From Prorocentrum cordatum (Eukaryota; Sar; Dinophyceae; Prorocentrales; Prorocentraceae), in NCBI GenBank assembly GCA_963575745.1, contig CAUYUJ010014171.1, positions 852,186-916,185 on the forward strand: a stretch of DNA of 64,000 nucleotides, given 5' to 3'. A model generated the notes under the pieces. That model was not told where the DNA came from. It saw only the letters and a list, made by a program, of their open reading frames with translations, and ran no database searches. Shown in pieces: positions 19,266 through 28,749 of the stretch (positions are counted from its first letter, which is position 1; the number at the start of each line of letters is the position of its first letter). The position numbers and the translations under genes are program-made.

Positions 19266-19298
<33 letters not shown>

Positions 19299-19727
19299 CT
19301 CCCTCCTCCCGCGTCGTCGTCGTCGTCGTCGCCTACGTCGTCCTCTGTCTTTCCTCGTGTTTTCCGTCGTCGACGATCTTTTTGGCTCGTGGTCGTTTCC
19401 GTCCCCCGTCGTCGTTGTCGCCGTGTCGACCTCCTCCTCCTGCCCCTGTCGTCGTCGCGTCGTCCGACGTCCGTCGTCGGCGGTCTCGTCGTCCGTCGCC
19501 TCCTACTCGTCCCGTCCGACGTTCGTCGTTGTCGTCGTCGTCTCGTCGTCGTCTTTTCCTCCTCCCTCGTCGTTGTCGTCGTCCGCGGTCGCCGACCTTC
19601 TCCCTTCTCGTCGTTCCGCTACGTCGCCTCCTCCCTCCTCCCACGTGTTCGTCTCGGTCGTTGGTCGTCTTGTCGTCGGTTGTCGCCTCCGTCGTCCTCC
19701 CTCCTCCCTCGACGCCGTGTCTCGTCT

Positions 19728-19766
<39 letters not shown>

Positions 19767-19808
19767 CGTCGGCGTCGGCGGCGTCATCTTCGTCGTCGTC
19801 GACGTCGG

Positions 19809-19846
<38 letters not shown>

Positions 19847-19860
19847 TCGGCTGTCTTGCT
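19260..19860. repeat. GTC/CGT trinucleotide-rich tract with (C)35
   Basis: About 600 bases of imperfect CGTCGT and CCTCCT repeats hold an uninterrupted run of 35 C (19730-19764). Every frame on both strands gives low-complexity Val/Ser/Arg/Asp-rich ORFs, which I disregard. Confidence 0.9.
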
Positions 19861-19939
19861 TCTCCGGCCTTTTTGGGGCGCTCTTGAGACGCCCCCGAGG
19901 GCTCCAAGACGACCCTGGAGCGATATCTGTGCTCGGTCC

Positions 19940-20025
19940 CGCATGGGTTTTGCATACCAAGTTGCGGGTGGGTGGGTGGGATGATTGCGCGAGCAGTGGA
20001 GTTGACAACTTCAAGTTCGGCAAGT
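19940..20025. repeat. Composite repeat copy 2, tail segment
   Basis: From GCATGGGTTTTGCATACC through GCGGGTGGGTGGGTGGG to GCGCGAGCAGTGGAGTTGAC, this matches 15785-15850 with scattered substitutions. It is the end of the second composite. Confidence 0.75.
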
Positions 20026-20039
20026 GAATTGCACCTCAT

Positions 20040-20165
20040 AGGTTGCACCGCATTGATTTTCCATCATCTATTGCTCACCAGACATTGCACAGCATGCGTT
20101 GCACCACATGAGTTGCACCACGAAGGTTTCTCCACGCATGTTGCACCACGTAGAATGCGCACACA
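20040..20165 (+). repeat. TTGCACCACAT-type minisatellite, left array
   Basis: Imperfect 14-20 bp units such as GTTGCACCACATGA, TTGCACCACGAAGG and TTGCACCACGTAGA occur here. The same family forms a longer array at 28.33-28.56 kb, on the other side of YR retrotransposon 1. A CATACATA-rich stretch (20180-20240) lies between the array and the element. Confidence 0.75.
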
Positions 20166-20365
20166 TAGTTACACAGACCATTTGCATATACATGTACATA
20201 CCCATACATACGTACATTCATATGTACATATGTAGTATGTTATCATAGGCGCATGGGTGTGCGCATGTACGCACGCACGCACTCCGCTAACGTGCGAAAC
20301 TCTAAAGGACCAAGGTGCATTGGCACGCAGCGCCAATGCAGTCTTGTATATGTATGATTTTGCAC

Positions 20366-20444
20366 GCGCTTTCCGCCGAATTGGAGGCCTTCGGACATGG
20401 CAACGCCTCTGCATGTTGCGTCCGCAGCTGCTCCTTTTTGTTCA
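20366..20444 (+). repeat. Split direct repeat A1 of YR element 1
   Basis: About 78 bp aligning with 27952-28032; the shared core includes CGGACATGGCA, CTGCATGTTGCGTCCGCAGC and TTTTTGTTCA. It overlaps the start of the first ORF. It marks the 5' end of the element. Confidence 0.8.
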
Positions 20445-20876
20445 AAAAGGCCCGGCTGGGCCGGGGTCTCAGGCACCACGCGCATCCCACATGACAAGCT
20501 ACATTTCTTGCATTCCGTGCTGCGGGACGTGGTCACCTTCCACGCGCCGGCCTCAGAGCCGTTCTGCCATTGTCATTTTGAGGGTGCTCAGTGCGAGGCT
20601 GGCTCGGAGACAGGCTGTCACCGCATCGAGCGGATCCTGACGCGCCAGCTAGAGCGGGCACAGTTGCAACTCAGCTCGTTGGTGACGATCTACTTCTGTG
20701 TCAGCCTGGCGTTTAGCGTCAGTCTGGCCAGCTCTCTAGTCGGATTGCTTGTCGGACGGTCCTGTCATCGACGAGCGAAGCCTGTGATTCAACCTGCACC
20801 CGTGCTCGAGCAGCTGCCCGTCACTCGTGTGAGGATTAGTCCAGTGACACCGTCGACACTCCGTCTCCGTGAATGA
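20397..20876 (+). CDS. Small membrane-anchored protein, ORF1 of YR element 1
   Basis: The protein is 159 residues. A Cys/His-containing N-terminal half is followed by a strongly hydrophobic segment (TIYFCVSLAFSVSLASSLVG, residues about 102-121) and then a basic stretch (GRSCHRRAK), which suggests a single membrane span with a cytosolic tail. YR element 2 has a protein with the same plan (31427-31819), which supports it as a genuine element gene. Its role is unknown. The ATG lies inside repeat A1; a later start is possible. Confidence 0.5.
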   Translation: MATPLHVASAAAPFCSKRPGWAGVSGTTRIPHDKLHFLHSVLRDVVTFHAPASEPFCHCHFEGAQCEAGSETGCHRIERILTRQLERAQLQLSSLVTIYFCVSLAFSVSLASSLVGLLVGRSCHRRAKPVIQPAPVLEQLPVTRVRISPVTPSTLRLRE

Positions 20877-20943
20877 ATATGAGCGCATGAGAAATCAAAG
20901 AAAGGCATATCCTGGTTCGATATGATGATGATCAGAATGTCAC

Positions 20944-22018
20944 GTGGCATCATCGGGTATTGCTGGTGCGCATCTCTTCGGGCAGGTGGGTCATCCTCAT
21001 GCCTACAGGGGACCTACTGCGACGGTCAACTTTGGGCCGCTCGCGCGGGGGCGACCTGTGCCAGAGCGTTGCCGGAACGACTGCTTCCTGTTCGATCGGA
21101 TCCCGGTGCGGGAGCTCAGTGAGGCGATCGCTCGAGCCAAGGTGCTGGCGGACATCGCTGGCGAGGATATCGAGGTGGACGACGCCGAGGCGTGGGTCAT
21201 TTCAGAGACAACACGCCCTCGATTCGGTGAGCAGGTCGAGCTGGGTGGGCATCCTGGACGACGCTGGGTGGGCCATGCTCCGGGAGACCAAGGGCGTGGT
21301 TCAGCTCGACGCGATAGACTCGACCTTGGAGGCGCATGTTCAGAGGATCAATCTCCACGACCTGGCCGACTGGAAGAGCCGACTCGGGGGCGGCGGAGAC
21401 TTGCGGTTCCTGGGCACTTACCGGACCACTGGCGGCAATCGTTTCCTGCCAGCCAAGGAGGCCGTGGGCAGGCCCGAGGAGACGAAGTTCGATGATTTTC
21501 CCTTTGCCGATCCTCGTGCTGTTACAGGGTACATGGACGGCATCTTCGAGACCACCGACGGCTCGTTCGACACCTATCATCAGAATTGGTGCGCGGCGGC
21601 AGGGGTGTCGCCCAACAGCGGGATCGCACATGACCATTGCGTCGTCCTGGAAGCGCTGCGCCTCGGTCTCGCGCGCGATCAGCGCAACCTGGCAGACTCG
21701 GCGACGGGCGAGCAGCTCGTCAGGCGGCTCATCCAGCGCGAGCTCGCGGTGGAGGAGGGCTCAAAGCACCCGGACTACAGCGGGCTCGGGCGCGCGCTGG
21801 CTGCCACGACCGAGGACGACGGGGGGGTCGCCGTGCCCAACTTCGCGAAGTGGATTGCCGAGAAGCAGCACCAGCGGGCCCTCGCTCTCAAGCAGTCGCG
21901 CCTGCTGCGCGAGGAGAGGGCGGCCAGCGAGAAGAGACGCGGCCCCGAGGGCTCCGAGGGGAATTCCGAGGGCCGCGAGACTGGCGCCGCCCGCGGCGGC
22001 GGAGGCCAGGGGGGCTAA
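20944..22018 (+). pseudogene. Gag-like ORF2 of YR element 1 (one frameshift)
   Basis: The first part reads in one frame (20944 to about 21235, with IPVRELSEAIARAKVLADIA). The rest reads in the frame ending at 22018: VQLDAIDSTLEAHVQRINLHD, then SFDTYHQNWCAAAGV, then AHDHCVVLEALRLGLARDQR, and a helical Arg/Glu-rich C-terminus ending in Gly-rich sequence. YR element 2 has the matching arrangement (HEHWLR...EREVFCRVIES...DQLNALA). I infer a structural, nucleic-acid-binding Gag-like role from position and the basic/Gly-rich tail. No zinc knuckle is visible. Confidence 0.5.
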
Positions 22019-22019
22019 A

Positions 22020-22594
22020 GCTCCTCGGGCCCCCAGCGGGATCGAGTGCCTGGTTGATCTCGTCGGCCCATCTTCTTCGCGGGTAGGAGCCTCCAGTCTG
22101 TCGCTTCGGGCTCCGAGTTCTGCTTGCCGCGGTCGGGGCGATCGCGGTCTGCGGCGGCCCGGTGATCCACTCCCTCTGCCAGTCCGCCCGGCGAAGGCCC
22201 CCCCGGGGGCTCCGGGCGCCGGTGGCGAGGAATGCGCGGGCGGGCTGGGCGTCGAGGCCAACGTCTTCTAGAGTCAGTTCGTTCGCTCAACTTCCTGCAT
22301 CGCGCCGGGGCACGTTCAGGCGTTGGCTGTCTCTAAGAGGGCAGCGCGGGCGGGGCCTCTTCTTCGCAGATGTCCATCCTTGCCCCTGGATGACCGCATC
22401 TCTCTCCGCGGCGACCGGCCGAAGGACCTGGCCCCGCTCGACGCGCTCAACGAAATGCGCGAAGCGAAAGACCTGCACGCGCAGGAGCCGCAACACGTGG
22501 CGCCCTACCTTCCCGACAAGCTGAAGGCGACGAAGGGCGACACCGTTCATCTTCCCCTGGAGTCCGCAACCCCCCAGATGCGCTGCGTCTGGCT
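22020..22594 (+). other. Spacer between Gag-like ORF and RT in YR element 1
   Basis: GC-rich sequence without a recognisable domain. Short frames of about 90-120 codons exist on both strands, none with convincing composition. It probably contains the decayed N-terminus of Pol. Confidence 0.3.
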
Positions 22595-23771
22595 TTGGGC
22601 CCCCGGAAACGCATCTTGAAGAATGACAGCGAGCTGGGGGCGGACCGTTCGAGAGGCGCGTCGGTCGCCCCGTGCTGGTGTTCGGACCTGCGACGCTCAA
22701 GGAAGCTTCGCCGCGACTGGTTCGCCACTTTGCACGCTCTTCAGCTCATCGCCCTCAGGCGCCGTATCTTCTCGAGGGTATCACTCTCTTTCGTCTGGAA
22801 GAAGACCTGGATGACCCGTCTGATCGTGGATGCCCGCCCCACCAACGAGAAGTGCAAGCCCCCCCCCTCGCACTGACCTTGGCGCGATCGCCTCGCTGGC
22901 GGACGCGGCCCTCGGCCTAGCGGAGCTCTCGGAGATCGCCGATGCCGAGCTGAGCGCGGAGGAGGAGGCGGAGCTCCTCAAGGGGCAGGGAGGCCTCTTC
23001 TCGCTGCCTTTCTCGGGGAGCTCGCTGGACGCGGTGGGCGGCTGCTATCAGTTCGACAACCGGCGCGTGACCAGCTGGTTCGGGGCGGGCGATCCCGACG
23101 AGGCCGGCGTCTACGGAGTCACCGAGGTCTGGGATGTCGATCTCGAGGAGATGGTGCCAGCGCGGCCCTCCGACGTTGTGTGCCCGTGCTTCAGAGCGCT
23201 TAGCATGGGTTTTACTTGGGCCCTCTTTCTATGTCATCCAGCTGTAGAGCATATCGTTGCCGCCGAGGCGCCAGCGGGCGCCTCTCGAGCCGCTCGAGGG
23301 AAAGAGCGAGCGCCGAGAGCTTCGTTCGTGAACCCCATCACCTCGACCTACATGGACAACGCGGCCTTGCTGAGTGCAAATGCCGATGCTTCCGATGTAC
23401 ATAGAGCTTTACAGCAGTTCTCTGACCGAGGCTCGCGCGCGCACGACGTGGTTGAGCAATCTTTTTCGCTGGAGAACCTGGGCGCCATATTCGATGGTCG
23501 GCGACGCCTTCTGCGTCGTCGGCCCCGTCGAGTCTGGCGGGTGCATTTGGCCGGTGAGGAGTTGCTTGGTCGACGACGGCTTCGCGGCGAGTTACATCGA
23601 GTTTGGGTCGGTCACGCGGTGCGCCATTTCATGCTCAACAGGCCTGCCCTGTCTAGCCCGTGGGCCGTTTATCAGTTCATTCAGCGCGCCCTGGACCGTC
23701 GCCGTGGCGCGGGGTTCGGCGCGCCAGGAGATCGAGGTCAACCTCGGCTTCGTCTGCCTCTGCCAGCGTGA
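22595..23771 (+). pseudogene. Reverse transcriptase of YR element 1 (two frames)
   Basis: The N-terminal fragment (22595-22876) ends with SFVWKKTWMTRLIVDARPTNEKCKPPP, the fingers motif (F-V-x-K-K ... R-L-I-x-D-x-R-x-x-N) of YR-element RTs. The core continues in another frame (22830-23771). It includes VCPCFRALSMGFTWALFLCH, matching the conserved M-G-(F/W)-x-W-A-L block, and TYMDNAALLS, which occupies the motif C position with one of the two usual Asp residues replaced by Asn. I cannot place motif A with confidence. The domain order and the recombinase downstream support the class. Confidence 0.65.
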
Positions 23772-24104
23772 TCTCGGGGCGCCTCAGCTTCGCGTGGCCC
23801 ACTGCCCGACCTGGGCTACTGCCTGGCGGTGGCCAGCGCCCCCGACGCAGAGCTCGGAGAGTCGGCTGCCCACCGCGAGCGTTGGCGGTCCGTCGAGGGC
23901 CAGGTGGACTTGGGCTGCGACCTGGTGCTTCACCTGGAGCTTTGTGACGGCGCGGGTCTCTCGCCGCTGGGTGGCTCGCCTGAGCCGTGGAGGTCGCCCC
24001 AGGACGTGCCCGAAGTGGTCGCGCCCCGTCGAGCTCCGACGCAGCTGGGGCGCGCCCTCCGAGAGGATCCGCAGCGGGCGCCGGCGCTGGGCCCGAGCTG
24101 GGAC

Positions 24105-24585
24105 CCCCCCGAGCAGGAAGACCCTCTTCGAGCGGAAGTGGGGGGGCCCGACCGAGCGCATCGACGCGAAGGACGGCCGGGTGATGTTTGCTGGCCTGCG
24201 GCGGGCCCGCCGCAATCCCCGCTGCCGCGGGGAGCGGCTCTTCTTTTTTTTTTTTTTTTTTTTTTTTTTCTCTCTCTCTCTCCTCTCATCCTCCACTCTC
24301 CTCACTCTCTCTCTCTCCTCATCCATCTCACTCCCTCTCCACACTCTCTCTCTCTCTCACTCTCTCCTCTCTCTCTCTCTCACCTCTCTCACTCTCAAAC
24401 TCTCATCTCTCTCTCTCTCTCGATCTCTCCCACTCCTCTCACTCTCTCTCAACACACTCTCTCTGCATCACTCTCCTCTCTCTCTCTTCTCTCTCTCTCT
24501 CTCTCTCTCTCACCTCTCTCTCTCCTCGTCTCTCCCTCTCTCTCTCACTCTCTCTCTCTCTCCCTCCTCCCGTATATTTTTTTTT

Positions 24586-24662
<77 letters not shown>

Positions 24663-25014
24663 CTCTCTCACTTCCTCTCTCTCCTCTCTTCATCTCTCTC
24701 TATCTCATCTCTCTCTCTCTCTCTCATTCTCCCTCTTAATCACTCTTTCTCTCTCTTTCTCATTCTCCTTTCTCTGTTTCTTTTTTTTTTTTTGTTCACT
24801 CTCTCTCTCACTCTCTCTCTCTCTCTCTCTCCTCCTCTCTCTCTCTCTCTCTTTTTTCTCTATTCTCTCTCTCTCATCTCATTTTGTTTTTTTTTCTCTT
24901 TCACTCTCTCTCTATCTCATTTCTCTCGCTCTCAGCCCCTTCCCTCCCCCGCTCTCGCTCGCTAACTTCACTCTCTCAGCACTCTCCTCATCTCATCTCT
25001 CCTCACCACTCCTT

Positions 25015-25046
<32 letters not shown>

Positions 25047-25290
25047 CCTCTCTCTCTCTCTCTCTGTCTTTCCGACAGCCCGGTCGCCCGCTGCGCCCTT
25101 GATCGGGGGCGCGGGCGAGGCGCGGAGAAGACGAACCTGGGTCTGCGCTATCTTGGGCAGCGGGCCGCGGCTTCGCAGATCGCGCGCCAGGTGCAGCGGG
25201 CGACCCGGCGCCTCGAGGGGGCCCGCCACCCGACCGACGCGGGCTCTCGTCGCTTCGACCAGGGCCCCGACCCGACAGCGAAGGCTCGCG
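24105..25290 (+). pseudogene. RNase H of YR element 1, interrupted by T/CT tract
   Basis: Just before 24240 the frame reads KWGGPTERIDAKDGRVMFAG followed by LRRARR, matching the segment with the second acidic residue of the RNase H of these elements. After the pyrimidine tract, about 25226-25262 reads ARHPTDAGSRRFDQ, matching the terminal N-P-A-D-x-x-S-R block. The middle of the domain (with the expected D-N-M motif) is absent, so the tract at 24241-25075 replaced it rather than merely interrupting it. Confidence 0.5.
24241..25075 (+). repeat. T-rich and (CT)n tract, about 830 bp
   Basis: The stretch is almost entirely C and T, with scattered A and few G. It includes T runs up to several tens of bases (for example 24618-24661) and long (CT)n segments. 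It sits inside the RNase H coding region of YR element 1. Such polypyrimidine DNA can form triplexes. The Phe/Ser/Leu-rich frames it opens are artefacts. Confidence 0.95.
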
Positions 25291-25774
25291 ACCTCGGCTT
25301 GGAGCGAGGTGGTCACGACATGGCCATCATCCGAGCAGCTAGCCGACGCCGCCCTCTCGGCGGCGCCTCGGGCGCCCTGGCCCGCCAGCTGCGAGTCGAC
25401 GCGGCCGGTGCTGTGCGGGCTGCGCCCGCTCTGTGGAGAAAATGTCAGGACCGTTCTGGGGCCTCTCGAGCTCCTCGGGCGGCCACCTGCGCTCCTACCT
25501 CCGCCTGCTCTTCCAGCGCGAGGGCTCCTCCTGCAGGCGCCTCAGCGCGTGCCCCTACGAGCCTCTCCCTGGCGAGTGCTCATCGGGCCACTTCAACCTG
25601 GCCCTCTACTTCGGGCGCGGCGCCCTGCGGGGCCTCTATTGGGGCTTCTACTGGAACCTCGAGGACCCCAGCGAGCTCAGCTGCTCCCTGCCCGACCTTA
25701 GCCGGGCCCCCTACCGAGCCTTCGCGGGCCCCAGTCTCGGGGGCCAACGAGGCCAAGGGTTGCGACATCAATCG

Positions 25775-26526
25775 CGCGCTACGAGGTAGGCGAAGAGCTA
25801 TATTCTTGGAGTTGTTTGCGGGCAACGAAGGCCTCGCCCATGATGTGGCCTCGCTGGGCGTCCCGTGCGGGGAGGGCATCGAGCTTTCCAAGAGCCCTGA
25901 GTATGACCTCCTCGACTCCTGTATCAGGCAGTACATCATCGGTCTTGTTCAACGGGGCCAGGTTTTGCGCGCGTGGCTGGGCGCCCCTCGCAGTGCTGTC
26001 AGTGTAGCTGGACGTGGGATCCAGAATTCTAGAAGTTGCTCGCGAGAAGGACCCTCTCGGGGCCCAGCGCGCGCGGTTCTCGTCAGATGTTATTCGAGAA
26101 TGTCTGAAGTCGAATGTGGTTTTTGTCTTGGGGAATCCTCTCACATCGCGTCTCTGGGGCTTCTAGCCGATCATGGAAATTTTGTCGGAGTCACGTGTCT
26201 CTGTCGTTGAATGTCATGCGCGTGGCTTCGAGGGTACGATCAAGAAACCGACTCGATTGGTTGGCATTTTACCAGGTTTGGAACAGCTGTCCAGACAGTG
26301 CCCTGGAGACCACACCCACACCGTTGTGACAGGCAAGCTACGTGCGTGGGATGACGATAAGAAGGCTTTCCGGTGGAAGCAGGCCTCTCGTGTCGCAGGA
26401 GTGCACGGCTCAAAATTCTGCTTCAATGTAGCTCGACTAGTGCGGGCCCACGCTCGACGCCATCACATCCTCCCTGATCAGCAGCGCGCCGCGGCCCGAC
26501 ATGTCGTCGGCTCGGCCAATCTCCAA
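25775..26526 (+). pseudogene. Methyltransferase-like domain of YR element 1
   Basis: In one frame AIFLELFAGNEGLAHDV gives a motif-I-like S-adenosylmethionine loop. It is followed by an acidic E-LSKSPEYDLLD segment and WLGAPRSA at the place where related domains have G-x-P-C-x-x-(W/F)-S; the Cys is lost here. In the next frame (about 26170-26526) VECHARGFEGTIKKPTRLVG and C-GDHTHT with GKLRA correspond to the C-terminal lobe also seen at 4.45 kb and 37.2 kb. The domain lies between RNase H and recombinase, the position of the MT domain in DIRS/PAT-type elements (established). It is degenerate. Confidence 0.55.
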
Positions 26527-26739
26527 TAAGCGGTCGATCCAAGCCTCGGGCGTCGTCAGCGAAGGGGCTTTGACGAGTGGAAGTCGGCCCCGGCAGTCGG
26601 CGACGACCTCGACCGCGCGCCAGGCCGGCTCATCGCTTGCGTCGGCCAGCAGCGGCGCCCCCTTGCGCGCTGCCGCCAAGAAAGTCGGAGGCAGGCGGCA
26701 GCGGCTCGCGCGTCCACCAGCTGCGCGTCACGGCCCTAC

Positions 26740-27754
26740 GCTTCAGCCTCGCAACCTGGTCGAGAGCAGGGACTCGCCCGCCGCGCTGCAGACCTACAAG
26801 GCCGAGGTCGCGGAGTTCGAGGCCTGGGCAGCTGGCGGGGGCCGCGGCCTCCACGCGCCAGGGGCGGCAGATTCTGCGACGTCGGACTAGTTCGAGTGGC
26901 TGCGCGATCAGCGGGGACAGCCCCAGCAGGGGAGGTGGACCCTCTACGGCAACGCACTGCTTCGGCTCTCGCACCTCGGACGGGGCGGCCGCGCGCCCTG
27001 GGCCAAAGTGGCACTTGGGGGCTGGCTGCGACAGAGGTCTGGGCGCATTCGGGATCCATGCCCGATCGAGGCCCCATGGCTGATCGCACGGCGGCTACTG
27101 CTCATGCGCCGGGTCTTCTTTTTCCGGCGCGCGCTGGCGGTCGCGCTGCAGGTGGGCACCCGCGCGCGGCCGGGCGCCCTGCTAGACGTTGAGAAAGAGG
27201 ATTTGCTGCCACCGTTGCGGCAGCGAGGTTCTCGATATGTCGACTGGGGCTCGGTCCTCCACCCAAGCGCGAGGGCATGTAGAACCAGGTCGGGCGAGCA
27301 AGATGACACGCTTATCATCGGCATCCTCGATCGCACTTTTGTGAAAGATGTGGCCGCCTTCCTGCGTGGAATTTCACGTGGCGGCGAGCGCGTCTTTCGT
27401 CGTCTCACACAGGCGTCCCATGAGAAAGCCATCGAAGAGGCTCGTGGGGCGCTTGAGCTTCCGGACTTCAGGATTGCGCCGCGCTGTCTTCGGCATGCGG
27501 GGCCCTCTACGGACGCCTACCTGAAAGCCCTCGGCCTCCAGCAGATTCAGGATCGTGGCACATGGATGCGCCCGGCCTCTGTGAGGCAATATGAGAAACA
27601 TGCCACATTTCTTCGTCAGTTACACAACATGACAGGCCGCCAGAGGCGGGAAGCGATCGCTGCCAGTCGGCAGCTCCCGGACCTGCTCAAGAACGCCTTT
27701 CGCCTGCATCGTCAAATTCGCCAACCAGCTACCCCGCCGCCACCCTGGACATAA
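26740..27754 (+). pseudogene. Tyrosine recombinase of YR element 1
   Basis: The core-binding start is readable near 26757 (NLVESRDSPAALQTYKAEVA, in a different frame). The catalytic domain is open from 27008 to 27754. It has LQVGTRARPGALLDVEKED around 27147-27205 (first catalytic Arg region), CLRHAGPSTD at 27483-27512 (the R-x-x-x-H/G-x-S-x-D block), and VRQYEKH at 27581-27601 with the candidate nucleophilic Tyr. The enzyme would integrate circular cDNA by site-specific recombination. The catalytic half is uninterrupted; the N-terminal half is frameshifted. Confidence 0.75.
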
Positions 27755-27770
27755 TTATGCGCATGGGCAG

Positions 27771-28261
27771 TTTCATCATCAGCGTGCTGTGGCACGCGAA
27801 GCGCTTCTACGTTCTCTGATATTCAGCCTTGGTTGGAACTACGCTTCACCTTGTCTGAAAACAGAGTTCGTCAGCAAGATAGTGCGTCGGTTTTGCCACT
27901 CCGCCGATTTCTTGAAGACCGCTTGAGACGCTGTGCGAATGTGAGTTTGTATGCGTTTTCCGCATAACTGAAGGTCCTCGGACATGGCAGCGCTTCTGCA
28001 TGTTGCGTCCGCAGCTGCCCCTTTTTTGTTCACCTCCCTGACCCTTTTGCCACCCTCGGTCTAGGGTCGAGGTGTCGTCCCCTCTGCGGGTAAATTTCAC
28101 CATCAGCGTGCTGTGGCACGCGAAGCGCTTCTAAGTTCTCTGATATTCAGCCTTGGTTGGAACTACGCTTCACCTTGTCTGAAACAGAGTTCGTCGACAA
28201 GATAGTGCGTCGGCTTTGCCACTCCGCCGTTTTCTTGAAGGCCGTTTGAGACACTGTGCGA
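27771..28261 (+). repeat. B1-A2-B2 split direct repeats of YR element 1
   Basis: B1 (27771-27938) and B2 (28095-28261) are about 168-bp direct repeats sharing CAGCGTGCTGTGGCACGCGA, GATATTCAGCCTTGG and GATAGTGCGTCGG. A2 (27952-28032) between them matches A1 at 20366-20444. B and A copies meet at ...CTGTGCGA/ATGTGAGTTTGTATGCG..., the remnant of the circular junction. Confidence 0.85.
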
Positions 28262-28262
28262 G

Positions 28263-28560
28263 TACATATATGCATAGGTGTATGTCTATGTGTATATATA
28301 TATATATATGTCCCAACCCTTATGGCACAATCTAGCTTGCACCACATACGTTGCACCACATCGTATTGTCCACAAGCCTTGCACACCATGTGTTGCACTA
28401 CGTATTTGGCACACCATAGATCGCACAACAAAAATTGCACAACATGTGCTGCGCAACGCGTATTGCACCACATTGGTTCTTTATATGAACTGCACCACAT
28501 AGATCGGACCACATCGAGTGCACAACATAGGTGGTTCACCACAGATGGCACATCCTTTAT
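28263..28560 (+). repeat. TATATG run and TTGCACCACAT minisatellite, right array
   Basis: 28263-28311 is TATATG/TATATA-rich. 28330-28560 holds about 15 imperfect 14-15 bp units (TTGCACCACATACG, TTGCACCACATCGTA, TTGCACAACATGTGC and so on). This mirrors the left flank of the element. Confidence 0.8.
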
Positions 28561-28749
28561 TACACGGGATATATTGCATCACGTTTCCACGCTGGCCAAC
28601 CTTTTCATAATGAGTGTAAAGGGCGGGGCCGTATGGCTGTGCGCCGAACTTCATAATTTACATCGGATGGTGAGGGTTGTGTCGTATAGCTATACACCGA
28701 CTATTCAAGTGGAAGGTATATCTTGGGTGAGGAGCCTCCTGGATTAGTC

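Larger units (their letters stand above)
20366..28261 (+). mobile_element. Tyrosine-recombinase retrotransposon 1 with split direct repeats
   Basis: The order is A1 repeat (20366-20444), TM-protein ORF, Gag-like ORF, RT, RNase H remnants, methyltransferase-like domain, tyrosine recombinase, B1 (27771-27938), A2 (27952-28032), B2 (28095-28261). The A1-ORFs-B1-A2-B2 layout is that of Ngaro/PAT/VIPER-type YR retroelements, which integrate through a circular cDNA and a tyrosine recombinase and leave no target-site duplication (established). All genes are on the plus strand. Frameshifts, and an 830-bp T/CT tract inside RNase H, show it is inactive. Confidence 0.8.

Noticed and set aside
23374-25701. 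775-codon ORF rich in Ser, Leu and Phe
   Set aside because: Most of it is translation of the T/CT tract; only the RNase H remnant before 24240 resembles a protein.
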